Source of the DNA: WHSW01 sp963729075
GTDB lineage: Bacteria > Actinomycetota > Thermoleophilia > Solirubrobacterales > 70-9
DNA: 64,000 nt
Reading direction: 5' to 3'
NCBI GenBank assembly: GCA_963729075.1
Contig: CAVSMU010000006.1
Span: forward strand, 62,001-126,000
Shown here: piece after piece, positions 18,091 through 25,407 of the stretch
Numbering within the stretch: the stretch's first letter is position 1
How the letters are laid out: every line of letters starts with the position of its first letter
Made by a program: the position numbers and the translations under genes
The notes under the pieces: model-generated
Seen by the model: only the letters and a program-made list of their open reading frames with translations
The model's database searches: none
Told to the model about the DNA's origin: nothing

Positions 18091-18980
18091 CCCCGGACTC
18101 GCCGAGAGCGACGGCCGCGGACGCGGCCACGGATCGGCGCGCCGAGCGCGCCGCGGCGCGCCGAGCGCGGACGCTCCGCGGCCAGGCCGTCGCCGCGATC
18201 TCGACCATCGTGGTGCTCGGCGGTCTCGCGCTGCTCATCCTCACCAGCCCGGGCTGGCCGGTGTTTCGCGACGCGTTTTTCGACCCGGAGGTCTTCGCCG
18301 ACTCGTTCCCCGACGTCCTGAAGGCCTTCTGGCTCGACGTCCGGATCTTCCTCGTGGTCGAGGTGGTGGTCCTGGTCCTCGGCCTGGCGGTGGCCCTGAT
18401 CCGCACCGTGAGGCTGCCGGCGCTGTTCCCGCTCCGCGTGCTCGCGATCGTCTACACGGATGTCTTCCGCGGCATCCCGACCATCCTCCTCGTCTATCTG
18501 ATCGGCTTCGGGGTCCCGGCGATCGCCCTGGGCACGGCCGAGGACGGCTCTCAGCCATTGGACTGGCTGCCAACCGACCCCATCGTCCTCGGCGGCTTCG
18601 CACTCGCGCTCTCCTACGGCGCCTACGTCGCTGAGGTCTACCGCGCCGGGATCAACTCGATCCATCCCGGTCAGCGCGATGCGGCGTTGGCGATCGGGCT
18701 CACCGAGCGTGCCGCGCTGCGCCACGTGATCGTGCCCCAGGCGGTGCGCCGCGTCGGCCCGCCGCTGCTCAACGACTTCATCGCGCTGCAGAAGGACGTC
18801 GCACTGATCTCGGTCCTCGGCGTGGCGGGGGAGGCATTTCGCACCGCGCAGATCCAGACCGCCGCGGACTTCAACTACACGCCGCTGGTCGCCGCGGCGC
18901 TGCTCTACCTCTGCATCACGATCCCGATGGCGCGCCTGCTGGACCGCTGGGAGCGCGGTCACTCCGGGAGGGCCCGCTGA
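18051..18980 (+). CDS. Polar amino-acid ABC transporter permease (HisM/GlnP type)
   Basis: The permease has a basic, low-complexity N terminus and then five or six membrane segments. The family EAA loop reads HPGQRDAALAIGLTERAALRHVIVPQA (first half shown in part), the contact surface for the ATPase. The only in-frame start before the hydrophobic region is TTG 18051, overlapping the binding-protein gene by 40 bases, so the true start is uncertain. Its stop overlaps the ATPase ATG (TGATG). Confidence 0.87.
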   Translation: MDERRDQRAGARVAPDSPRATAADAATDRRAERAAARRARTLRGQAVAAISTIVVLGGLALLILTSPGWPVFRDAFFDPEVFADSFPDVLKAFWLDVRIFLVVEVVVLVLGLAVALIRTVRLPALFPLRVLAIVYTDVFRGIPTILLVYLIGFGVPAIALGTAEDGSQPLDWLPTDPIVLGGFALALSYGAYVAEVYRAGINSIHPGQRDAALAIGLTERAALRHVIVPQAVRRVGPPLLNDFIALQKDVALISVLGVAGEAFRTAQIQTAADFNYTPLVAAALLYLCITIPMARLLDRWERGHSGRAR

Positions 18981-19732
18981 TGCCCGCCGCGCCGGTGCTG
19001 CGATTCGAGGGGGTGACCAAGGCGTTCGGCGAGCTCGAGGTGCTGCGCGGGATCGACCTCGCCGTCCGCGAGCACGAGGCGGTGGCGCTGATCGGCGCCT
19101 CGGGATCGGGGAAGTCAACCCTGCTGCGGTGCGTCGACCTGCTCGAGGTGATCGACGACGGCGACATCTTCCTCGACGGCGAGGTGATCACCGATCCGTC
19201 CGTGGACGCGGTCGCGGTGCGGCGGCGGCTCGGCCTCATCTTCCAGGCGTACAACCTCTTCCCGCACCTGAGCGCGCTCGAGAACGTGGTCCTCGGGATG
19301 GTGCGCGGCCACGGTGCGGACCGGGGCGAGGCCGAGTCCGCGGCGCGCGAGCTTCTCGCCCGCTTCGGCCTCGCCGGCCGCGAGGACGAGCGTCCCGACA
19401 ACCTCTCCGGCGGCCAGCAGCAACGGGTCGCGATCGCGCGCGCGTTCGCCGCGCGGCCGCGGGCGATGCTGCTCGACGAGGTCACCAGCGCGCTCGATCC
19501 CGAGCTGGTCGGCGAGGTCCTCGCCGCGGTCCGCGACCTCAAGTCCGAGGGCGTCACGATGGTGCTCGCCACCCACGAGATGGGCTTCGCCCGCGAGGTG
19601 GCCGACGTGGTCTGCTTTTTGCACGAGGGCCGCCTGCTCGAGATCGGCCCGCCCGAGCAGGTGCTCGAGTCGCCGCAGGAGCCGGAGACCAAGCGGTTCC
19701 TACGGCGCCTGCTCGAGGCCGGGCGGGCATGA
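18980..19732 (+). CDS. Polar amino-acid ABC transporter ATP-binding protein (GlnQ type)
   Basis: The 250-residue ATPase shows Walker A GASGSGKST, Q-loop FQAYNLFPHLSALENV, signature NLSGGQQQR, Walker B MLLDEVTSALDPE and H-loop THEMGFA. The TSALDPELV sequence is characteristic of the polar amino-acid uptake subfamily. It overlaps the permease stop by one base and completes a binding-protein/permease/ATPase importer operon of the Gln/Glu/His class. Confidence 0.93.
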   Translation: MPAAPVLRFEGVTKAFGELEVLRGIDLAVREHEAVALIGASGSGKSTLLRCVDLLEVIDDGDIFLDGEVITDPSVDAVAVRRRLGLIFQAYNLFPHLSALENVVLGMVRGHGADRGEAESAARELLARFGLAGREDERPDNLSGGQQQRVAIARAFAARPRAMLLDEVTSALDPELVGEVLAAVRDLKSEGVTMVLATHEMGFAREVADVVCFLHEGRLLEIGPPEQVLESPQEPETKRFLRRLLEAGRA

Positions 19733-19739
19733 TTGGGGA

Positions 19740-19904
19740 GTGGCACGCTACGGCCGTGAGGTGAAGACGCTCAGGGCGGCGGCGCGCGAGTTCGCCCCCA
19801 AGTGGTCGCCGCGAATGCTCGCGGTCGCGATCGCCGCCGCGCTCGCGGTGCGGATCGCGATCGGCGACTACGGCTGGCCCGACGCGGTCGCGGCGGCGGA
19901 CTGA
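19740..19904 (+). pseudogene. Stub of a membrane protein, possibly a sterol-desaturase/fatty-acid-hydroxylase N terminus
   Basis: A 54-codon frame (GTG 19740, TGA 19902-19904) follows the importer by 7 bases. It reads as a basic helix ending AREFAPKWSPRML, then one hydrophobic helix (AVAIAAALAVRIAIGD) and stops. The shape recalls the N terminus of actinobacterial fatty-acid hydroxylase family proteins, but the catalytic histidine region is absent. The frame ends exactly where a possible small mobile element begins (19912), which could explain the truncation. It could instead be a real tiny membrane protein. Confidence 0.35.
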
Positions 19905-19911
19905 CGATTTC

Positions 19912-20157
19912 CTCTCGCTATCCGAGAGCAACTCGCCAGCGACGAGGTCAGTGCGCGGCGGCCGCCGCGGAGGGCAGCGTGACCCCGCCGCCGGCGACCA
20001 GCCGGTTCTCGGTCCGCGCGACCATCTCGAACGAGGCTGTGTTGCGCCCGAAGCCCAGGCGCGTAGGGAAGGGGTTCGCCGCCGATGAAAACTCCGCGTG
20101 CGTCGGCCGTTCGCCGATGGGTGCGGTGTTTTCCTCGAATAGCGAGGCAAACACCGC
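19912..20157. mobile_element. Possible MITE-like segment with inverted, hairpin-forming ends
   Basis: The left end (19912-19928) is CTCTCG-CTATC-CGAGAG. The right end (20123-20157), read on the minus strand, contains CCTCG-CTATT-CGAGG inside a longer stem (GCGGTGTTT paired with AAACACCGC). The two ends face each other and share TCGCTATYCGAG at 11 of 12 positions. The interior, about 195 bases, holds a 68-codon minus-strand frame of no known family. No direct repeat was confirmed. An alternative reading is two unrelated terminator hairpins between convergent genes. Confidence 0.3.
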
Positions 20158-20254
20158 GCACGTACCCCGCTGCCACGATGCTCGCGGCGTTTTCAGCGCC
20201 GCCGCCCCCTACCCAGCCCGTCCGCGACCGCACCACGGGGGCGCCGGTCCTTGC

Positions 20255-21418
20255 TCACACGGTCGCGGCGCCGGCGCTCAGCGCCGCGGCGGCGACCGCC
20301 AGCGCGACCTCCGCCCGCACGCGCAGCGATTCAGCGAGCACGAACTCGTCCGGATGATGGGCCTTCCCACCGCGAGGGCCGAGGCCGTCGACCGTGAGCG
20401 GGATATGCGCCGCCATGTGGCTCGCGTCGCTGGCGCCGCCGCGCTCGGTGGCCGCCACCGGCCGGCCGAGCAGCGCCTGCGCCGGCTCCACCAGCCGCGA
20501 GCGGACGAGCTCCCTGGTGTCCATGCCCGGCCAGCGCCGAACGATCTCCGCCTCGAGCTCGACGCCATCGACCGCGGGCGGGACCGCGGCGAGCACCGCC
20601 TCGAACGCGTCCAGCCGGTCGGCGCGCAGGTCGGTGATCAGCTCGCCGTGGGCCGGGACGACGTTGAACGCGTCCCCGGAGCGCAGCACGGTCGGCACCG
20701 CGGTGAGCCGCTCGGGGCCGCCCGGGTCGCTGAGGTCGGCGACCCGCCGTGCCGCCTCGCCCAGCGCCAGCAGCGCGTTGCGCCCGGCCTCCGGTGCCGA
20801 GCCCGAGTGGGCGGCGACGCCGCGGCCGCGTACCCGCAGCGTGCCCGCGGCCTTGCGCCGCGCGATCACGCCCTCCTCCCCGCCCGGGCCGCGCTCGCCC
20901 GCCTCGAAGCAGAGGCAGGCGTCGTAGCCGGCGAACCGCGGGCCGTGCGCGAATTCGCCGGTCCGCCACTCCTCGTCGTTGACCGCCAGCAAGCTGAGCC
21001 GGGCGTAGGTCTCCGGCAGCTCGGCGAGCGCGCGGAGCACCCCCAGCGCGAGCACGATCCCGCCCTTCATGTCGACCGTGCCCGAGCCGACCAGCCGATC
21101 GCCGCGGCGCTCGAGCGGCCGGTGCTCGTCGTGGCCGTGGACGGTGTCGAGGTGTCCGAGGAGCAGCACGTCGGCATCGCCGCTGCCCTCCAGGGTCGCG
21201 AGCAGATCCGGCGCGTGCTCGGGAGTGGAACACGGGATCCGCTCGACCGCGGCGCCGTCCGGCAATAACGCCGCGACCACGGCGCAGATCTCCTCGGCGC
21301 CGTGGACGTCGCCGGACGGCGACGAGACCGCGACGAGGGCCTCGAGCTCGCGCTCGGCGCGCTCAGCGATCGCCGCCGTGGCGCTCGCGAGCCACGCGGC
21401 CGAGAACTCGGCCCGCAT
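20255..21418 (-). CDS. M20-family metallopeptidase (ArgE/DapE/CPG2-like)
   Basis: A 387-residue amidohydrolase with the two-zinc set in order: LLLGHLDTVHG (His and catalytic Asp), SGTVDMKGG (bridging Asp), AVNDEEW (catalytic and metal Glu), CFEAGE and a C-terminal HHPDEF (His). An internal dimerisation domain includes GVAAHSGSAPEAGRNALL. It hydrolyses an N-acyl amino acid or a dipeptide in the cytoplasm; the substrate is unknown. The ATG at 21418 overlaps the stop of the small gene upstream (TGATG), so the two are coupled. Confidence 0.88.
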   Translation of the reverse strand: MRAEFSAAWLASATAAIAERAERELEALVAVSSPSGDVHGAEEICAVVAALLPDGAAVERIPCSTPEHAPDLLATLEGSGDADVLLLGHLDTVHGHDEHRPLERRGDRLVGSGTVDMKGGIVLALGVLRALAELPETYARLSLLAVNDEEWRTGEFAHGPRFAGYDACLCFEAGERGPGGEEGVIARRKAAGTLRVRGRGVAAHSGSAPEAGRNALLALGEAARRVADLSDPGGPERLTAVPTVLRSGDAFNVVPAHGELITDLRADRLDAFEAVLAAVPPAVDGVELEAEIVRRWPGMDTRELVRSRLVEPAQALLGRPVAATERGGASDASHMAAHIPLTVDGLGPRGGKAHHPDEFVLAESLRVRAEVALAVAAAALSAGAATV

Positions 21419-21762
21419 CAGCCGAGCTCCGGCATATGGCGCTCGACGTGGTCGGCGATCGTTTGGCGCACCCAGTCGCGCATGTCGGCGTCGGCCATCC
21501 GATACCGACCGAGGAGCAGCTTCTGATCGGTGAGCGGCAGGCCGGCGATCTGCCAGCGGACGGCCAGCCGCTCGAACAAGAGCTCCGTGCGTCGCTGCCA
21601 GGCGTCGTCGGCCGAGGTCGCCGCGCCGCCCACCGGCTCGCGGAGCTTTGCGATCGTGCCGGCGCTGAGCGTGTCGCGCAACGTGAGCACGTTGCCGTCC
21701 GGATCGGAGTAGTCGTGCGTGGAGACCGGCTCGCGGCGCCGGCGCCGGCTTCGCTTCGCCAT
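21418..21762 (-). CDS. Small uncharacterised basic protein
   Basis: A 114-residue protein begins MAKRSRRRRREPV, an Arg-rich stretch, followed by a Tyr/Asp segment and two amphipathic helices (HVERHMPELG at the end). I do not recognise a family. The ATG at 21762 is preferred because the longer frame to 21846 is antisense to the HdeD-like remnant and lacks family support. Its stop overlaps the M20 start, so it may be a partner or regulator of that enzyme. Confidence 0.55.
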   Translation of the reverse strand: MAKRSRRRRREPVSTHDYSDPDGNVLTLRDTLSAGTIAKLREPVGGAATSADDAWQRRTELLFERLAVRWQIAGLPLTDQKLLLGRYRMADADMRDWVRQTIADHVERHMPELG

Positions 21763-21778
21763 CCACCGATCCTCGCAG

Positions 21779-22126
21779 GCAGGGGACCGCGGCGACGCGG
21801 CGAAGGACACCCACGGGATCTTCTGGATCGCGATCGCCGTGGTCATCCTGCAGTTCGACCAGGCCTCGGTGACGACGGTCGGCGTGCTCGTCGGGGCGCT
21901 GTTCCTCGCCGCCGCGGCGCAGAACTTCGTGACTGAGCCTGGCTGAGACCGGCCGCTGGATCTACGGGCTGTTCGGGGTCCTGTTCGTGATCGCGGGCGT
22001 CCTCGCCCTGATCAGCGCCCGAGGAGACATCGCAGCGCTGGCCGACATGCTGGGCTTCCTGTTCCGCTGGTCGGCATCTTCTGGATCCGCGCGTTCCAGA
22101 TCCGCAAGCTCGGCGAGCTCGTCTAG
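21779..22126 (+). pseudogene. Degraded HdeD/DUF308-family membrane protein
   Basis: Three consecutive frames together encode recognisable DUF308 sequence: GIFWIAIAVVILQFDQASV in frame one, LAETGRWIYGLFGVLFVIAG in frame two and LVGIFWIRAFQIRKLGELV in frame three. The frame changes fall near 21935 and 22066. The C terminus stops short of the usual family length and the N terminus has no start. The remnant ends at TAG 22124-22126, interlocked with the convergent TetR stop. Unlike other frameshifted genes here, it is also truncated, so real decay is likely. Confidence 0.6.
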
Positions 22127-22719
22127 TCCGCCGTCGGCCCGAGCGCGGCGGCGATGACTCGCGCCGCAACCGCGACGATCACGGGCTTCGGCACCTCGGG
22201 GTGATCGATCCACCAGAGCACCATTCCGGCGAGCCCCATGCTGAGCAGCTCCGCGGTCGGCTCGACCTGCTCCGGGGGGATGCGGACCCCGCGGTCCGAG
22301 ATGAACCCGGCCAAAACCTCGCGCGCACGCAGGTTGACGTCGTCGCGCAGGGCCCGGATCTCCTCATCCCCGGAGCTGTCGCGGAAGATCATCACCCAGG
22401 CGTGCCGGTTCTCGCGCACGTAGTCGAGCCAGTGCTCGAGGATCGAGATCACCGCCTCGCCGGGGGCGGCGGCGGGGTCGACCCGGTCGAGGAACGACGG
22501 CAGGTCGTCGCGGTGCTTTCGCAGCAGCGCGGCGTAGAGCGCCTTCTTCGACGCGAAGTGCCGATAGATGATCGGCTTCGTAACTCCGGCCGCGGCGGCG
22601 ATGTCGTCGATCCGGGTCGCCGCGTAGCCGTCGCGAGCGAACAGCGGGCCCGCCGCGGCGAGGATCGTCGCGCGGCGCTCGTCGGCGGGAAGGCGCTGGG
22701 AGCGGGCCGAGGCGGCCAT
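22123..22719 (-). CDS. TetR-family transcriptional repressor
   Basis: The 198-residue regulator has an N-terminal HTH (about residues 15-60: RRATILAAAGPLFARDGYAA, then IAAAAGVTKPIIYRHFASKK), typical of TetR. A variable all-helical ligand domain follows, and a C-terminal TetR_C-like block contains WLDYVRENRHAWVMIFRD. It is divergent from the cupin gene, and a double palindrome begins at the base right before its ATG. Autorepression and repression of the cupin gene are the natural model. The inducer is unknown. Confidence 0.9.
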   Translation of the reverse strand: MAASARSQRLPADERRATILAAAGPLFARDGYAATRIDDIAAAAGVTKPIIYRHFASKKALYAALLRKHRDDLPSFLDRVDPAAAPGEAVISILEHWLDYVRENRHAWVMIFRDSSGDEEIRALRDDVNLRAREVLAGFISDRGVRIPPEQVEPTAELLSMGLAGMVLWWIDHPEVPKPVIVAVAARVIAAALGPTAD

Positions 22720-22762
22720 GGTTACCGAAGAGTAACTTATGCTAAGTTACCGACAGGTAACC
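22720..22762. promoter_or_regulatory. Nested palindromic operator between tetR and the cupin gene
   Basis: A 43-base mirror arrangement: outer arms GGTTACC (22720-22726) and GGTAACC (22756-22762), inner arms GTAACTT (22732-22738) and AAGTTAC (22744-22750). It can be read as two adjacent GTTAC-N6-GTAAC sites, each the size of a TetR dimer site. The AT-richer centre TTATGCT may be a -10 element. It covers the region just before the TetR start. Confidence 0.75.
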
Positions 22763-22780
22763 AACGAGAGGAGGCACATC

Positions 22781-23269
22781 ATGAGCGCCGTCTCAGACCC
22801 AGTCCACCGCGTCCGCTACACGTTCGAGCCCGACGGGGAGAACCTGATCGTCGACACCTGGGTCGAGCCCGGGGGAGGGCTCCCCGCGCACCTGCACCCG
22901 CGCCAGGAGGAGCGGTGGTCGGTCGTCGACGGGAAGGTGCGGTTCCAGCTCGGCGACACAAAGCGGGTCATCGGCCCGCCGGACGGCGAGATCGTCGTTC
23001 CGCCGCAGACCAAGCACGCGATCGCGAGCGTCGGCGACCGCGAGGCGCACCTCCGCTGCCTGGTCGTTCCCGCGTACGGCCTCCAGGACTTCCTCACCGA
23101 GAGCGCCGCCGCCGCCCGCGAGGGCCTGTTCATGCGCGGCGGGATCCCGAAGAGCCCCCGTGGCGCCCGCTGGGCCGCGAACTTCCTCAAGCAGCACCGC
23201 GAGGACGTGGTGATGTCGTTCCCCCCGCGGTTCGCCCAGCGGGCGATGATCGGGCTGCTGGCTCGCTAG
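22781..23269 (+). CDS. Cupin-domain protein under TetR control
   Basis: The 162-residue single cupin has the motif-1 core AHLHPRQEERWSVVDGKV and motif-2 PPQTKHAIASVG, followed by a helical tail. The ATG at 22781 has a GAGGAGG site 8 bases upstream, which decides the start over the longer frame from 22739. It is divergently transcribed from tetR across the palindromic operator, suggesting it is induced by the repressor's ligand, perhaps a hydrophobic or toxic compound. The reaction is unknown. Confidence 0.85.
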   Translation: MSAVSDPVHRVRYTFEPDGENLIVDTWVEPGGGLPAHLHPRQEERWSVVDGKVRFQLGDTKRVIGPPDGEIVVPPQTKHAIASVGDREAHLRCLVVPAYGLQDFLTESAAAAREGLFMRGGIPKSPRGARWAANFLKQHREDVVMSFPPRFAQRAMIGLLAR

Positions 23270-23279
23270 GGCCGGTCGA

Positions 23280-23637
23280 TGGAGACGGTGGGAATCGAAC
23301 CCACGTCCGCGGTCGCGAACGAACGGCGTCTACAGGTTTAGCCGGCGCTTGGATCTCGCTCCGCGGGGTCCGCGCCGACGGGCACTACGCGGAGCAGAGC
23401 CTCCGAAGATGTCCCCGGTCGGTGGAGGCAAGCCTTCCGGGCGAGCCCGTTGTTGACGCCGGAACCCCACCCCACGGGCCGAGGGTGGGCCGACGCTCTG
23501 GACTTAGGTTCTAACTAAGCCTGGAGGGCGAACTCGTGGTCCGCAATTATGGTTTTTGCCGGTGTTTTACGAGGCCTCCGGCAACCTCGACCTGCAACCG
23601 TTCGCACGAGCCGACCACGTCGAAACCTGTCGTCCCC
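23280..23637 (-). ncRNA. ssrA: Transfer-messenger RNA (tmRNA)
   Basis: On the minus strand the 5' end reads GGGGACGACAGGTTTCGAC and the 3' end GGTTCGATTCCCACCGTCTCC. GGGGACG pairs with CGTCTCC as the acceptor stem, and the T-arm is canonical. CCA is not encoded. The tag frame runs from 23559 to 23515: A-K-T-I-I-A-D-H-E-F-A-L-Q-A then TAG. The tag therefore ends ALQA rather than the usual ALAA. tmRNA rescues stalled ribosomes together with SmpB, encoded at 30022-30501. The 5' boundary at 23637 follows from the stem; the promoter is not resolved. Confidence 0.95.
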
Positions 23638-23733
23638 GTGCTATGTACGCCCCTGAGGATACCCGGGCGACGCCGGCCGGCAGCGACCCGTGGCCTTGAT
23701 GGGACACTTATCGCCCGCCCTATCCTCATAGGG

Positions 23734-24609
23734 ATGAGCGACCTTCGATCATCCGGATGGGGGCCAGAGCCGGCGCCAGCTCCGGCGCCGCCGGAGCCCG
23801 ACTACGAGCCGGTCCACCCGGGCTCCGGGCGCGGGGACTGGCGCGAGCGCGCGAAGCGCTTCGGCGGCCCGATCGTCGCCGTGCTCGTGCTGCTGGCGAC
23901 GAAGCTCAAGGCGATCCTGCTGCTCCTGCCGAAGCTGAAGATCCTCACCACTTCGGCGACGATGCTGGTGTCGATCGCGGCGTACGCGCTGATCTGGGGG
24001 TGGTCGTTCGCGGTCGGGTTCGTGCTCTTGCTGCTCGTCCACGAGATGGGCCACGTCATCCAGCTGCGCCGCGAGGGCATCGAGGCATCGGCCCCGATGT
24101 TCATCCCGTTCCTGGGCGCCGTGGTAGCGGCGAAGTCGCTGGGCGACGACGCTGCGGCGGAGGCGCGCGTCGGGCTCGCCGGGCCGGTCCTCGGCACGAT
24201 CGGCACGCTGATCCCACTCGCGCTGTGGCTCGCCACGGGCGCGGAGTTCTGGCAGGCGCTGACCTACGTCGGCTTCTTCATCAACCTCCTCAACCTGCTG
24301 CCGGTGCTGCCGCTGGACGGCGGCCGGGCGATGGCGGCCCTCTCGCCGTGGGTCTGGTTCGCCGGCTATGCGGGGCTGGTCGCGCTGACGTTCATCTTCC
24401 CGAACCCGATCCTGATCCTGATCCTGCTGATCGGGGGCTATGAGACCTGGCAGCGGTGGAAGAACCGCAACACGCCGGAGGCACGCGCCTATCACGCGAT
24501 CCCGGCACGCACCCGGGCGCTGGTCGCGGTCGTCTATCTCGGCCTCGCCGCGGCGCTCGCCGTCGGCGTGTCGGAGAGCTTCCTGGAGAAGAGCCTCAGC
24601 GACGTCTAG
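23734..24609 (+). CDS. Site-2 protease (M50) family membrane metalloprotease
   Basis: The 291-residue integral membrane protein carries HEMGH at residues 103-107 and the second zinc-ligand motif LPLDGGRAM at about 193-200, both inside hydrophobic segments. A Pro-rich cytosolic N terminus comes first. It belongs to the S2P group that cleaves within membranes, but it lacks a PDZ domain, so its substrate class cannot be set. The ATG at 23734 has an upstream TTGATG/TATCCT pair that could be a promoter with a long 19-base spacer. It is divergent from ssrA. Confidence 0.85.
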   Translation: MSDLRSSGWGPEPAPAPAPPEPDYEPVHPGSGRGDWRERAKRFGGPIVAVLVLLATKLKAILLLLPKLKILTTSATMLVSIAAYALIWGWSFAVGFVLLLLVHEMGHVIQLRREGIEASAPMFIPFLGAVVAAKSLGDDAAAEARVGLAGPVLGTIGTLIPLALWLATGAEFWQALTYVGFFINLLNLLPVLPLDGGRAMAALSPWVWFAGYAGLVALTFIFPNPILILILLIGGYETWQRWKNRNTPEARAYHAIPARTRALVAVVYLGLAAALAVGVSESFLEKSLSDV

Positions 24610-24648
24610 CGCCCAGTAGGGTCGGCTACGCCCCCTGCCGGCCTGCCG

Positions 24649-25407
24649 ATGGCACTGATCGACCTCTCCGCTCCGATCTCCCCCGATCCTCCGGACGTCC
24701 CGGAGCTGCTGCGAACCGAGATCGACTACGAGGACCATGCCGCCGGCGCCGCGACGATCGAGGCGCTGTTCGGCGTCGGCTCGGAGCTGCTGCGCGACGG
24801 CGAGGGCTGGGCCACCGACACGTTCCTGCGCCTGGGAACCCACAGCAGCACCCACGTCGACGCGCCCTGGCACTACAACTCGACCATCGGCGGCGAGCGC
24901 GCGCAGACGATCGACGAACTTCCCCTCGACTGGTTCTACGCGCCCGGGGTGGTCGTCGACGCGACCGACCGCGAGGACGGCGACGCGCTGACGGCGGCGG
25001 ATTTCGAGCAGCGGCTTCCCCGCGCACTGCGCGAGCGCGACATCGTCCTCGTCTGCAGCGGCCGGGATGCCTTCTACGGCGAGCCCGACTACATCGCGCG
25101 GGGCCCCGGCGTCACCGCAGAGGCGACCCGCTGGCTCTACGACCAAGGCGTGCGGGTGATGGGGATCGACGCGTGGGGCTGGGACGTTCCCCTGCACCTA
25201 CAGGCCGAGCGGGCCCAGGCCAGCGGCGAGGCTGGTGTGTTCTGGGCCGCCCACCAGGCGGATCTCGCCTACTCGCAGATCGAGCGCCTCGTCAACCTCG
25301 CGGCGCTGCCCGCCGAGGGGTTCACGGTCGCCTGCTTCCCGTTGCGCCTCGAGGGCGGCAGCGCCGCTCCGAGCCGGGTCGTGGCGATCGTCCCGGACGG
25401 AAGCTAG
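24649..25407 (+). CDS. Cyclase-family (kynurenine-formamidase-like) metal-dependent hydrolase
   Basis: The 252-residue protein has the family motif HSSTHVDAPWH (H-x-x-T-H-x-D-x-P-x-H) near residue 65, which holds the catalytic metal. A second conserved region is GIDAWGWDVPLH. Members hydrolyse N-formylkynurenine, isatin or related amides. No tryptophan catabolic genes lie beside it, so a specific substrate is not assigned. The stop overlaps the convergent DNA ligase stop by four bases. Confidence 0.8.
   Translation: MALIDLSAPISPDPPDVPELLRTEIDYEDHAAGAATIEALFGVGSELLRDGEGWATDTFLRLGTHSSTHVDAPWHYNSTIGGERAQTIDELPLDWFYAPGVVVDATDREDGDALTAADFEQRLPRALRERDIVLVCSGRDAFYGEPDYIARGPGVTAEATRWLYDQGVRVMGIDAWGWDVPLHLQAERAQASGEAGVFWAAHQADLAYSQIERLVNLAALPAEGFTVACFPLRLEGGSAAPSRVVAIVPDGS

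Noticed and set aside
19948..20154. 68-codon minus-strand frame with a GTG start
   Set aside because: Weak ribosome site, start lies within the hairpin, no family. More likely the interior of a noncoding repeat.
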